64,000 bases of DNA. Source: Lachnoclostridium sp. An76. Its GTDB lineage: Bacteria > Bacillota > Clostridia > Lachnospirales > Lachnospiraceae. The DNA lies in contig NZ_NFHL01000001.1 in NCBI RefSeq assembly GCF_002161355.1, positions 496,001 through 560,000 of the forward strand, given 5' to 3'. The position numbers and the translations under genes were made by a program. The notes beneath the pieces were generated by a model. The model saw nothing but the letters and a program-made list of their open reading frames with translations. It searched no databases and had not been told where the DNA came from. This document shows, in pieces, positions 8,486 to 15,935 of the stretch (positions within the stretch are counted from its first letter, which is position 1; each line of letters opens with the position of its first letter).

Positions 8486-10336
8486 TTAATGCAGAAACTT
8501 GTATACTGATTCAGCGGCTTTTTCATTCATGGAAGGAATTTTCGCCAGTTCTTCCACGCTCGCCTCCCTGACCGCGTCCAGGCTGAGATAATGGCGCATA
8601 AGCGCCTTCCTCCGCGCCGGTCCGATCCCCTCGATGTCGTCCAGGATCGAATGCACCTGGCCTTTGCTCCTGAGCTGCCTGTGATACTCGATGGCAAACC
8701 GGTGCGCTTCATCCTGTATCCTCGTGATCAGGCGGAATGCCTCCGAAGACCGGTCAATAGGGATCTCCACATTCTGGTAGTACAGCCCTCTCGTACGGTG
8801 GTGGTCATCCTTCACCATGCCGCACACCGGGATGTCCAGATGCAGTTCATCCAGCACCTGGAGAGCCACATTGACCTGCCCCTTTCCTCCATCCATGAGG
8901 ATCAGGTCAGGAAAAACGGTAAATTTCCCCAGCTCCGCGTTCTCTTCCCGCTCCCTGAGCCCATGGGTAAACCGCCTGGTCAGCACTTCTCTCATGCTGC
9001 CGTAGTCGTCCGCTCCCTTGATCCCGCGGATCTTAAACTTGCGGTAATCATTGCGTTTTGGCTTTCCTCTCTCGTAGACGATCATCGAGCCCACTGACTC
9101 AAAGCCATTTGTATTTGAAATGTCATAAGCTTCCATGCGGGTGACCTCACCCAGATCCAGCAGGGCAGCAATCTCTTTCACCGCTCCGATCGTGCGCCCT
9201 TCTTCCCGCTTCAGCCGCTCTTTATCCTTGCTGAGCACCAGCCTGGCATTTTCAGCCGCCAGTTCCACCAGTTTCTCCTTTGTCCCTTTCTTGGGGATCC
9301 GGAGCGACACTTTCTGTCCTTTTTTGGAAGTAAGCCATGTCTCAAGGAGCTCCCGGTCTTCCACTTCTTCCTGGAGCATCAGTTCTCCCGGGATATAAGG
9401 AGTCCCCGCGTAATACTGCTTGATAAAGCTGTCAAGGATTTCCGAAGGAGTATCGCCTTTCGAGATCCGCAGATAGAAATGGTCGCGTCCGATCAGCCGG
9501 CCGCCCCGGATAAAGAACACCTGGACCACCGCGTCCTCCTCTCCCGACGCCACGGCGAGCACATCCCTGTCCTCTCCGCTGGAATCCGTGATCTTCTGCT
9601 TCTGCGCCACCTTCTTCACACTGTTCAGCAGCTCCCGGTACTCGATCGCCCGCTCAAATTCAAGCGCCTCGGACGCGGCGTTCATCTTCTCCTCCAGCTC
9701 TTTTAAAATGCCGTCATAATTCCCGTTCAGGAACCGGATCACCTCGTCGATGGATTTCCTGTATTCCTCCTGGGAAATATACCCCTGGCACGGGGCGTCG
9801 CACTGCTTTATATGATAGTTAAGGCAGGGCCGCTCCTTCCCGATATCCCTGGGCAGGCTCCTGTTACAGCTTCTCACATGGTACAGCTTGTGGATCAGGT
9901 CGATAGTGTCCCGCACCGCCTGGGCGCTCGTATATGGCCCGAAATACCGTGCCTTGTCCTTCTTCATCTTCCTGGATAACATCACTCTGGGGAAGGGCTC
10001 ATTGGTCGTCACCTTGATAAACGGATAGGTCTTGTCATCCATGAGCATGGTATTGTATTTGGGGTGGTGCTCCTTGATCAGGTTGCACTCCAGCACCAGC
10101 GCCTCCAGCTCCGAATCCGTCACAATATACTCAAACCGCCGGATATGGGTCACCATCTGCTCGATCTTGACGCCCTTGTTCCGGCTGCTCTGAAAATACT
10201 GCCTCACACGGTTCTTCAGGCTGATCGCCTTGCCCACATAGATAATGTGGTCCTTCTCGTCATGCATAATGTATACCCCGGGTCTGGCCGGGAGTTTTTT
10301 CAATTCTTCCTGTATATCAAAATTTGTGTTTTCCAT
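8486..10336 (-). CDS. uvrC: Excinuclease ABC subunit C
   Basis: Makes both incisions in UvrABC nucleotide-excision repair. The order is a GIY-YIG nuclease (residues ~10-95, [10 protein letters not shown]...YVGKA), a cysteine cluster around 170-190, the UVR motif for UvrB contact (~205-240), the RNase H-like 3' nuclease (~365-530, with YDISNTNG and [10 protein letters not shown]), and a C-terminal helix-hairpin-helix ([14 protein letters not shown]). 616 residues from ATG 10336. The frame is open to 10429, but that extension is foreign to the family and runs into the repeat element. No clear ribosome-binding site precedes ATG 10336; the promoter -10 ends 7 nt before it, so the mRNA may be leaderless. 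Confidence 0.96.
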   Translation of the reverse strand: MENTNFDIQEELKKLPARPGVYIMHDEKDHIIYVGKAISLKNRVRQYFQSSRNKGVKIEQMVTHIRRFEYIVTDSELEALVLECNLIKEHHPKYNTMLMDDKTYPFIKVTTNEPFPRVMLSRKMKKDKARYFGPYTSAQAVRDTIDLIHKLYHVRSCNRSLPRDIGKERPCLNYHIKQCDAPCQGYISQEEYRKSIDEVIRFLNGNYDGILKELEEKMNAASEALEFERAIEYRELLNSVKKVAQKQKITDSSGEDRDVLAVASGEEDAVVQVFFIRGGRLIGRDHFYLRISKGDTPSEILDSFIKQYYAGTPYIPGELMLQEEVEDRELLETWLTSKKGQKVSLRIPKKGTKEKLVELAAENARLVLSKDKERLKREEGRTIGAVKEIAALLDLGEVTRMEAYDISNTNGFESVGSMIVYERGKPKRNDYRKFKIRGIKGADDYGSMREVLTRRFTHGLREREENAELGKFTVFPDLILMDGGKGQVNVALQVLDELHLDIPVCGMVKDDHHRTRGLYYQNVEIPIDRSSEAFRLITRIQDEAHRFAIEYHRQLRSKGQVHSILDDIEGIGPARRKALMRHYLSLDAVREASVEELAKIPSMNEKAAESVYKFLH

Positions 10337-10343
10337 GCAGATA

Positions 10344-10372
10344 ATTATACGGTTTTCAAAATCAAAAATCAA
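10344..10372 (-). promoter_or_regulatory. Strong promoter of uvrC, probably giving a leaderless mRNA
   Basis: Read on minus: TTGATT (10372-10367), a 17-bp spacer and perfect TATAAT (10349-10344). The start codon begins only 7 nt after the -10, so the usual start site (6-7 nt past the hexamer) falls on or next to the A of ATG. The -35 lies 5 bp from the end of the palindromic element. Confidence 0.75.
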
Positions 10373-10450
10373 TCGAGAAATCTGTATTTGTGGGGGAGCC
10401 GACCGATTGGTTAAACGTCCGAAAACCATCGGTATGATTCAAGACGTTTT

Positions 10451-10656
10451 CGCGGCGGACGGGGATATGGCTCAGGTTCCGGTTCCGTAATCTGGGAAAG
10501 ACGTAAAAAGAATGGGATACGGCTAAGGACAATTCCAAAGCGGAAGATTCGCCTGCGGCTCAGGCATCCGCTTTGAAATTAACGCCGCATCCCATTCTTT
10601 TAAGTCTTTCCATCAGATTACTCCAAGTCACCGTCGCCATATCCCCGTCCGCCGCG
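10451..10656 (-). other. Hairpin A of the palindromic element, candidate structured RNA
   Basis: The outer arms at 10451-10470 and 10637-10656 are perfectly complementary (20 bp). Middle arms 10487-10523 and 10584-10621 pair with few mismatches, and inner arms AAAGCGGA/TCCGCTTT (10537-10544, 10567-10574) close a 22-nt loop. Read on minus, the loop is TGCCTGA, GCC-GCA-GGC, GAATCT, matching the loops of hairpin B and the 15.8-kb copy. In this copy the loop is on the same strand as uvrC. Confidence 0.65.
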
Positions 10657-10918
10657 AAAGGTGCATCAAAGGAGCGGTTTTCTGCGCACATCCGATCGGA
10701 AGGTCCCCGCAGGCAAATGCAGGATTTCAAAAGGTGGGTCAGAGGGGAGCTTCAGCGGCGGAACAGGAATTTATCCAAGACGGAAGATACTGTAGACTTT
10801 CGGGAGATGGGTTGCCTTTTGCCGGGAGAGTTCCCTTCTCGCCGCGTTTTGAAATGCTGCATTTGTCGAGGGACCTTCCGTCTTGAGTAAACCAGAAAAC
10901 AGCGAAGCGCCTTTTCGA
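10653..10918. other. Hairpin D, the divergent middle hairpin of the palindromic element
   Basis: The main arms, about 10695-10733 and 10849-10886, share GGAAGGTCCC and ATTTCAAAA blocks as inverted copies. Outer pairing is GCGGTTTTCTG with CAGAAAACAGC, and inner pairing is around 10755-10769 with 10831-10847. The tip has GAGATGGGT and GAGTT-like pieces seen in the 15.8-kb copy, but not the full conserved loop. It may be a decayed or different member. No reading frame here is convincing. Confidence 0.5.
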
Positions 10919-10924
10919 AAACCC

Positions 10925-11135
10925 TTCAGCACGGGTGTGTGGGTGTCTGAGGTGACTGCGGAGGGGCTTGAAAAAACTTGAAATCCGGAACTATGCGTTG
11001 AAAGCAGCAGGGGGCTTGTCTGAGCCAAAGGCGAGTTGCTCCCTGCTGCTTTCTGCCTTTAGCATAGTCCCGGATTTCTTAGTTTTTGCTGCCACGGAGC
11101 CCCGGAGCCGAAGCCACCCACACACCCGTGCTGAA
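10925..11135 (+). other. Hairpin B of the palindromic element, candidate structured RNA
   Basis: Perfect 21-bp outer arms (10925-10945 and 11115-11135), imperfect middle arms 10967-10996 with 11062-11087, and inner arms 11000-11014 with 11039-11053 closing a ~24-nt loop. On plus, the loop reads TGTCTGA, GCC-AAA-GGC, GAGTTG. The flank ATGCGTTG after the left middle arm recurs in the 15.8-kb copy. The loop strand is antisense to uvrC and the transpeptidase gene. Confidence 0.65.
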
Positions 11136-11208
11136 TACGTCTTCTATAGCCGCGCTTCGATGTTTTCGGACGTTTTACTCTGACAGAAGTTTCCCCACAA
11201 ATACAGAT

Positions 11209-12705
11209 TTAATAGTGTATGACCACCGGTGTCCCTGTTTCCAGCATACTGTACAGCTCTCCCGCCTTATCTACGGGCATGTTGACGCATCCGTGCGATC
11301 CGGAATAGGTGTAAACGTTCCCGCCGAACGCGCTCTGCCAGTCTGCATCGTGGAAACCGTGCCCCTGCTGGGTGAATGGCATCCAATATCTCACCTTTGT
11401 CCGATATATGGGTTCTCCGGTCTTTGGGTCAGTCTCTCCGATAAGGACTGCGTCTCTCTGTGTATAGAGTATGCTGTACACCCCCTGCGGAGTCTCCATC
11501 CCGTTCACCGGTTCCCCTGTCACCACATCGCTCTCAAACTGTACTGAACCGTCTTTTACATACCACATATACTGTGCCGTAAGGTCCACTTCCACATAGG
11601 TAACGCCCCAGTCCTGGGCAGACCGGGATGCTGCCCTCTGCCTGTAAGCAGGTTCCCTCGATACACTCTCTGCCTTTTTTATATTTTCTGTCAGGGCCGC
11701 GGTCTCTGCCGCCGTATCGATCACCCAGCCGTATGTGCCGCCAGAGACCTCTGCGGTCTTCCCGGAAGGGGAAGTGATACTCCTCGCCTTGCCCAGCGTA
11801 TCAGACTGCTCTGCAAAACTGTTTACCCATTCTCCCACTGCCTCCTCGTTCAGACTGACGTTCATGTCTCCATCGCAGGTCAGCCAGCCCGAAATAAGCT
11901 CCGCGTCTACTGTCACTTCCTGGCCCATCGTGTAGACGATCCTGGCCTTGCAGTATTGATTCATGGCTTCACATGCCTTTTCCACCTCAGGAGAATCTGA
12001 GGAAAAATCCGGGATCTGCAGGCATTGTTCTTCCATCAGGTCCAGTTCCGGCGTCAGGTCTGCGATACACTGCCTGATCTTCTTTTCTGTTTTATCAGAC
12101 AGCACTCCGTAAACCTCCGGCTGAATGACAAACGCTCCGCCGTCAAATACCGGATGTGCTGACACCGCTTCCGTTGAACCGGAAGGTATGAGATCCAGTT
12201 CCCTGATCCGCTGTTCCAGTTTCAGCTCATTGTAAGCAACGGAAAACACTGCTTCTTTTTCTGTCTCTCTGAAAAACGCGGACGGCCATGCCAGTACATC
12301 CTGCTTCTCCAGTATACTCTGAGCCTGATCCTCAGAGGCAAGTTCCAGGTCGATCTCCCTTCCGCTTATGACACGGCTGTATCCTGCTTTTTCTCCGCCC
12401 TGCCCGCTTTCTGCCGACTCTGTTCTTCCCTCATTTCCCCCGCACACCTCAGGCTGTTCCAGCGCCCCGGGGGCAGTGACCGTCAGCGTATAATCTTCCA
12501 CTGATTTTTCCAGTTCATGCTGGAATCCTTCGGCTGTTTTCATTGAGCAGTCCATCCCATTTATCCTTGTCCCCGGAAGGAAATGAAAACAGAAATAGAT
12601 TGCCATGCCAAAGTATGCTCCTGCCAGTATCCCTGCCGCCACTGCTGATCCCACGATCATCTTTTTCCGCCTGTCTGATTTTTTCTGAATGTTCTTCTGT
12701 TCCAT
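11209..12705 (-). CDS. L,D-transpeptidase (YkuD domain), membrane-anchored
   Basis: Forms or edits 3-3 crosslinks or attaches proteins to peptidoglycan outside the membrane. A basic N-terminus and one transmembrane helix (~15-40) precede about 300 residues of PG-binding-type region. The C-terminal YkuD domain has GHGFHDADW and the catalytic SGSHGCVNMP near residues 470-480. 498 residues from ATG 12705, where GGAG lies 12 nt upstream; an in-frame GTG at 12729 would put that GGAG inside the gene. The TAA stop lies within the terminal repeat of the palindromic element. Upstream are an unknown exported protein and a two-component system on the same strand. Confidence 0.92.
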   Translation of the reverse strand: MEQKNIQKKSDRRKKMIVGSAVAAGILAGAYFGMAIYFCFHFLPGTRINGMDCSMKTAEGFQHELEKSVEDYTLTVTAPGALEQPEVCGGNEGRTESAESGQGGEKAGYSRVISGREIDLELASEDQAQSILEKQDVLAWPSAFFRETEKEAVFSVAYNELKLEQRIRELDLIPSGSTEAVSAHPVFDGGAFVIQPEVYGVLSDKTEKKIRQCIADLTPELDLMEEQCLQIPDFSSDSPEVEKACEAMNQYCKARIVYTMGQEVTVDAELISGWLTCDGDMNVSLNEEAVGEWVNSFAEQSDTLGKARSITSPSGKTAEVSGGTYGWVIDTAAETAALTENIKKAESVSREPAYRQRAASRSAQDWGVTYVEVDLTAQYMWYVKDGSVQFESDVVTGEPVNGMETPQGVYSILYTQRDAVLIGETDPKTGEPIYRTKVRYWMPFTQQGHGFHDADWQSAFGGNVYTYSGSHGCVNMPVDKAGELYSMLETGTPVVIHY

Positions 12706-12784
12706 ATGGCATTTATCTCCGCTTATCACAATCTGCGCCGCAATCTGCCCGCACAGACCATTTTAAACGAAGCTCTCATATTTT

Positions 12785-12834
12785 CAGCATCAGAAACCCA
12801 TCAAAACAGCATCAGAAACCCTCAGAACAGCATT
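12785..12834. repeat. Short imperfect direct repeat upstream of the L,D-transpeptidase gene
   Basis: CAGCATCAGAAACCC recurs at 12785 and 12807, with a truncated third start (CAGCAT) at 12828, period 21-22 bp. It lies in the gap between the transpeptidase start and the stop of the next gene upstream, so it could be leader DNA or an operator. No function is evident. Confidence 0.5.
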
Positions 12835-12839
12835 ATACA

Positions 12840-13541
12840 CTACATATTAAAAACGATCTGCCCGTTTTCCATAATCAGGAACCGGAAACCATAAGTGCTG
12901 TCTCCGCCCTCTGAGACTGTAAAGATAAATTCATTTCCTGACAGCGTCTCCTGATATTGAAATCCCGTTTCTCCCGAAAGAGGATAATACTCATTCAGGA
13001 ATGCTTTCATACTTTCCACTGTCGCTTCCGGGTTTTCCCCCGGATGTCCCCGCCCGGGATAGACTGTAAATGACATCAGATACCCGCTCTCATCATCAAG
13101 GTAGAGTTCTATCTTGTAAGGATCTGTCTCCCGGGATTCCAGATACCACACACAGTCCCAGAACACTCTTGACGCTTCCCTTCCTTCGATATCGGACACC
13201 AGCACCGGTGTGATCAGCCACTGTCCCTGTCCCGGCTGTTCTGCCAGCCCGTACCGGGCCAGCATCCCCAGGATCTCTGCGGACTCTGTTTCCGCACTTT
13301 TTTCGTCCATAGCATCCCCGCTCCTGAGCGTCACGGATTCTTTCAGCTTTCCGGCAGCCCCTAAAATGTCAAAAACGCTTTCCCCGCCTGCCAGAGGGAT
13401 CTCTCTTTCCTCATCCCTGACTGAGACCGTCTCCTGTCCTGTTTTCATATCTGACAGGCATGCTGTCATCCCGGGGAGGAAAAATCCTGCCACTGTGAGG
13501 AACAGCACGACAGCCGGAAAGATCTTATCCCGGTTGTTCAT
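12840..13541 (-). CDS. Exported protein of unknown function, in a two-component operon
   Basis: I do not recognise a family. The 233-residue product has an N-terminal hydrophobic segment (about 8-28) ending GMTAC, which could be a signal anchor or a weak lipobox, followed by a soluble, acidic extracellular part with no visible catalytic motif. Its start overlaps the 3' end of the histidine kinase gene by 17 bp, so translation is probably coupled and it should be expressed with the kinase. Placement suggests an accessory or sensing partner of the two-component system, or an envelope protein it controls; both are inference. The C-terminus has a short aromatic repeat-like pattern (FQYQETLSGNEFIFTVSEGG). 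Confidence 0.75.
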   Translation of the reverse strand: MNNRDKIFPAVVLFLTVAGFFLPGMTACLSDMKTGQETVSVRDEEREIPLAGGESVFDILGAAGKLKESVTLRSGDAMDEKSAETESAEILGMLARYGLAEQPGQGQWLITPVLVSDIEGREASRVFWDCVWYLESRETDPYKIELYLDDESGYLMSFTVYPGRGHPGENPEATVESMKAFLNEYYPLSGETGFQYQETLSGNEFIFTVSEGGDSTYGFRFLIMENGQIVFNM

Positions 13542-14937
13542 TTCTCTCTCCTTTCAATACAGCCATCACCACTGTACCTTTTCCCAGCCTGCTCTTAAAA
13601 CGGATACATCCCCCGTGGGCTTCTGCGATCTCCCGGCACAGAGAAAGCCCCAGCCCGGCTCCTCCTGCCCTGCGCGACCGCGATCTGTCCACCCGGTAAA
13701 ACGCTTCCGTCAGGTGCGCCAGGGAATCTTCCGGGATGCCTCTCCCATTATCCCTTACGAATATAAAACATTTCCCGTCCCGTACCCTCTCTGTGATACG
13801 GATATCTCCTCCGGTATCCGGCATCGCATTGGCAGCGTTTTCCACGAGATTCCGGAGCAGGCAGTAGACCAGGTCCGGCTCCAGCAGGAGTTCCCCCTGC
13901 TCTGTCCTGACATCCAGGGCGATCCCTCTTTCCCCGTATGCAGACGCTGTCTTTTCCGCCAGCCGCCTGACCAGTTCCGCCGGTGATGTCCTTACAAATA
14001 CAGGCGGCCTGTTTTTTGCCATGATCATATCCAGCAGCTTCATCGACAGGATTTCCAGCCTTTTCCCTTCACTTACAATATAATCTCCTGCCTCTGCCGC
14101 TTCGCTCCCATCCAGCATCCCGCTTCGGATCAGATCCCCGTATCCGATGATCGATGTCATTGGCGTCTTCAGCTCATGGGAAAAATCTCCGATAAACCGT
14201 TCCTGTCTCTCCACCTCGTCGTTCAGTCCCCGGATCGTTTCCTCAAGGTGGTCTGCCATCCTGTTAAAATCCATCCCAAGCTGCCCGAACTCATCTCCCG
14301 AACCTGTATCTGCCCTGCTGGACAGATCTCCATCTGCGATCTTTCTCACCGTGCCTGAAAGCTTTTCCAGATTTCCTGTCAGGAGCAGGGCCGTACTGTA
14401 TGACATCAGCGCGCACAGGATCACCATCAGGATAAATACTCCCTGATAAATGCGGTGCCAGCCCTGGCGCTCCTCATAAAGCTCTGTCACGTCCCTCGCC
14501 ATATCAAGGCGCACTTTCCCCGCATCTGTCAGGAGCGCTCCGGACAAAAAAAGGAGCTCTCTTTCCCCCTGCGTCTGCCGGCGGATGTCACAGGTCCCTT
14601 TCTCCGGCATCTGTCCGGATACAGTAAGGCTTGTGTCGCCGTCCTCATAGATCAGCCGCTCCCCGTCCTCCCTGAACCGGATCATTTCCCATAACCCCTC
14701 ATCCTGTCCCGTGGTTTTAAATATTGTATCCGATATATCCTCACAGGTCAGGCTTCCATTGATCTCTCCTATCACCCGGAGCGTCCCCGAAACCATCTGG
14801 TAAACGCTGTATAATTCTTCCCTCTCCCTGTCAACCGCCCGGTCAAAGGAAACATTCAGAAGCAGGCTTCCCCCTATGCCGAACAGGACTGACATCAGGC
14901 CGATCATGCACAGCGTAAACTTTACCCGGAATTTCAT
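13525..14937 (-). CDS. Sensor histidine kinase
   Basis: Membrane sensor of a two-component pair. A helix at residues ~7-30, an extracellular sensor region of about 130 residues, a second helix near 165-190, a HAMP linker (GNLEKLSGTVRKIADGDLSSR), then HisKA with phospho-acceptor His254 in FSHELKTPM, and the ATPase with the N box (LLRNLVENAANA), DNGRGIPE and GGAGLGLSL. 470 residues. It starts 1 nt after the response-regulator stop, so the pair is co-translated. The ligand is unknown; the operon continues into an exported protein and probably an L,D-transpeptidase, which suggests an envelope signal. Confidence 0.95.
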   Translation of the reverse strand: MKFRVKFTLCMIGLMSVLFGIGGSLLLNVSFDRAVDREREELYSVYQMVSGTLRVIGEINGSLTCEDISDTIFKTTGQDEGLWEMIRFREDGERLIYEDGDTSLTVSGQMPEKGTCDIRRQTQGERELLFLSGALLTDAGKVRLDMARDVTELYEERQGWHRIYQGVFILMVILCALMSYSTALLLTGNLEKLSGTVRKIADGDLSSRADTGSGDEFGQLGMDFNRMADHLEETIRGLNDEVERQERFIGDFSHELKTPMTSIIGYGDLIRSGMLDGSEAAEAGDYIVSEGKRLEILSMKLLDMIMAKNRPPVFVRTSPAELVRRLAEKTASAYGERGIALDVRTEQGELLLEPDLVYCLLRNLVENAANAMPDTGGDIRITERVRDGKCFIFVRDNGRGIPEDSLAHLTEAFYRVDRSRSRRAGGAGLGLSLCREIAEAHGGCIRFKSRLGKGTVVMAVLKGERNEQPG

Positions 14938-14938
14938 C

Positions 14939-15592
14939 CTACACCTCCAGCCTGTACCCCACCTTATTCACAGCCTTTAAGATACCATCCCATCCTGTCT
15001 TCCTGCGGAGCCGCTGGACATGCAGGTCAACCGTTTTGCTCCCGAACTGGTATTCCCCGCCCCACACATGCTCATAGATCGTATCGCGGTATAGCGCTCT
15101 TCCCGGATTCTGCACAAAAAGGAGCAGGAGGTCATATTCCTTTTTCGTCAGCTTTATCTCTTTTCCGTCTTTTTTCACCTGCATGGAACATGTATCGATC
15201 ACAAGCCCGCCTGCTTCAAACACAGCCTGATCCTTGTGATAACGGCGGAGCACTACATCCACCCGCGCCAGCAGTTCCGCGGTATCAAACGGCTTGACGA
15301 TATAATCCTCTGCGCCCAGCCGCAGCCCCTTTACTTTATCTTCCACCCGGGCTTTCGCTGTAATGAAGATAACCGGGATCTCCGTCGGCCGGATGTACTC
15401 CATCAGCTCAAACCCGTCAATCTCCGGGAGCATGATATCCAGAAGGATCAGGTCAAATCTGCTGTGCTCCAGCAATTCAGCCGCCTCCGCCCCGTCATAC
15501 GCACAAGTGCAGGAATACCCTGCTTTTTCCAGGCTCATCCGGATCAGATTGGAGATTGCCCTCTCATCCTCAACTGTAAGAATTCTGATCAA
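14939..15592 (-). CDS. OmpR/PhoB-family response regulator
   Basis: DNA-binding output of the adjacent kinase. Receiver domain (residues 1-~115) with acidic pair EDE at the start, phospho-acceptor Asp in LILLDIMLPEIDG and conserved Lys in FITAKAR. C-terminal winged helix with YEHVWGGEYQFGSKTVDLHVQRLRRK. I chose TTG 15592: AGGAGGGG sits 6 nt before it and the protein then begins LIRILTVEDE, as the family does. The ATG at 15613 would bury that ribosome site in the gene. 217 residues. Confidence 0.95.
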   Translation of the reverse strand: MIRILTVEDERAISNLIRMSLEKAGYSCTCAYDGAEAAELLEHSRFDLILLDIMLPEIDGFELMEYIRPTEIPVIFITAKARVEDKVKGLRLGAEDYIVKPFDTAELLARVDVVLRRYHKDQAVFEAGGLVIDTCSMQVKKDGKEIKLTKKEYDLLLLFVQNPGRALYRDTIYEHVWGGEYQFGSKTVDLHVQRLRRKTGWDGILKAVNKVGYRLEV

Positions 15593-15646
15593 CTTATTCC
15601 CCTCCTGTTTCATATACAGATCTCTGGTAAATACCCAGCTGCACAT

Positions 15647-15674
15647 AGTATAGCATACATAACGGAAGCATCAA
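15647..15674 (-). promoter_or_regulatory. Promoter of the two-component operon
   Basis: Read on minus: TTGATG, a 16-bp spacer and TATACT, with TGC directly before the -10 (extended -10). It lies about 55 bp upstream of the TTG start and 9 bp from the end of the 15.7-kb palindromic element copy. Confidence 0.65.
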
Positions 15675-15682
15675 AACGGCAT

Positions 15683-15935
15683 AATCTGGATTTGCAGGGG
15701 AGCCTTCCTTGTAAATATAAAGTCCGAAAACCGTCGATATAATTCAGGACGTTTTCGCGGCGGGCGGGGAGACGGGTGGTTGAGGCGACTTCGGAATGAG
15801 ACCTGGAAAAAGTAGAAATCAGGGGACATGCGTTGGGATCAGAAGAGATGGGTGTCTGAGGCGAAGCCGAGTTCCTCTCTTCTGATCCCTGATTTTAGCA
15901 TGTTCCCTGATTTCGTAGTTTTTCCAGATCTCATT
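15683..15935 (+). repeat. Second copy of the palindromic element, one-ended, with conserved-loop hairpin
   Basis: This fills most of the gap between the response regulator and ftsH. It begins with a diverged end repeat (AATCTGGATTTGCAGGGG at 15683) and the GTCCGAAAACC...GACGTTTTCGCGGCGG block shared with 10.4 kb. A hairpin follows with outer arms 15795-15831 and 15898-15935, and perfect inner arms GGGATCAGAAGAGA/TCTCTTCTGATCCC (15835-15848, 15876-15889). The plus-strand loop is TGTCTGA, GGC-GAA-GCC, GAGTTC. The mini-stem is flipped relative to the copies at 10-11 kb while its frame is kept. The right outer arm runs through the ftsH stop codon, and no second end repeat is visible. Confidence 0.75.

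Larger units (their letters stand above)
10378..11210. repeat. 833-bp gene-free palindromic element with 18-bp terminal inverted repeats
   Basis: This long interval between uvrC and the L,D-transpeptidase gene holds no supportable gene. Its ends are a perfect inverted repeat, AAATCTGTATTTGTGGGG (10378-10395 and, inverted, 11193-11210). Next inward on each side is a perfect 14-bp block, AAACGTCCGAAAAC (10413-10426; inverted 11162-11175). The middle is three consecutive long imperfect hairpins, described separately. The right end supplies two bases of the stop codon of the L,D-transpeptidase gene; the left end stops 5 bp from the uvrC -35. The layout resembles a MITE or composite palindromic repeat. 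No transposase lies inside and I see no certain target duplication. Confidence 0.8.

Noticed and set aside
10573..11183. Short open frames inside the palindromic element
   Set aside because: Each crosses hairpin arms, lacks a convincing ribosome-binding site and has no recognisable domain.
10378..11210. Retron-like or reverse-transcriptase-associated RNA
   Set aside because: The long hairpins recall msd stems, but there is no reverse transcriptase gene in the window and neighbours are ordinary housekeeping genes.
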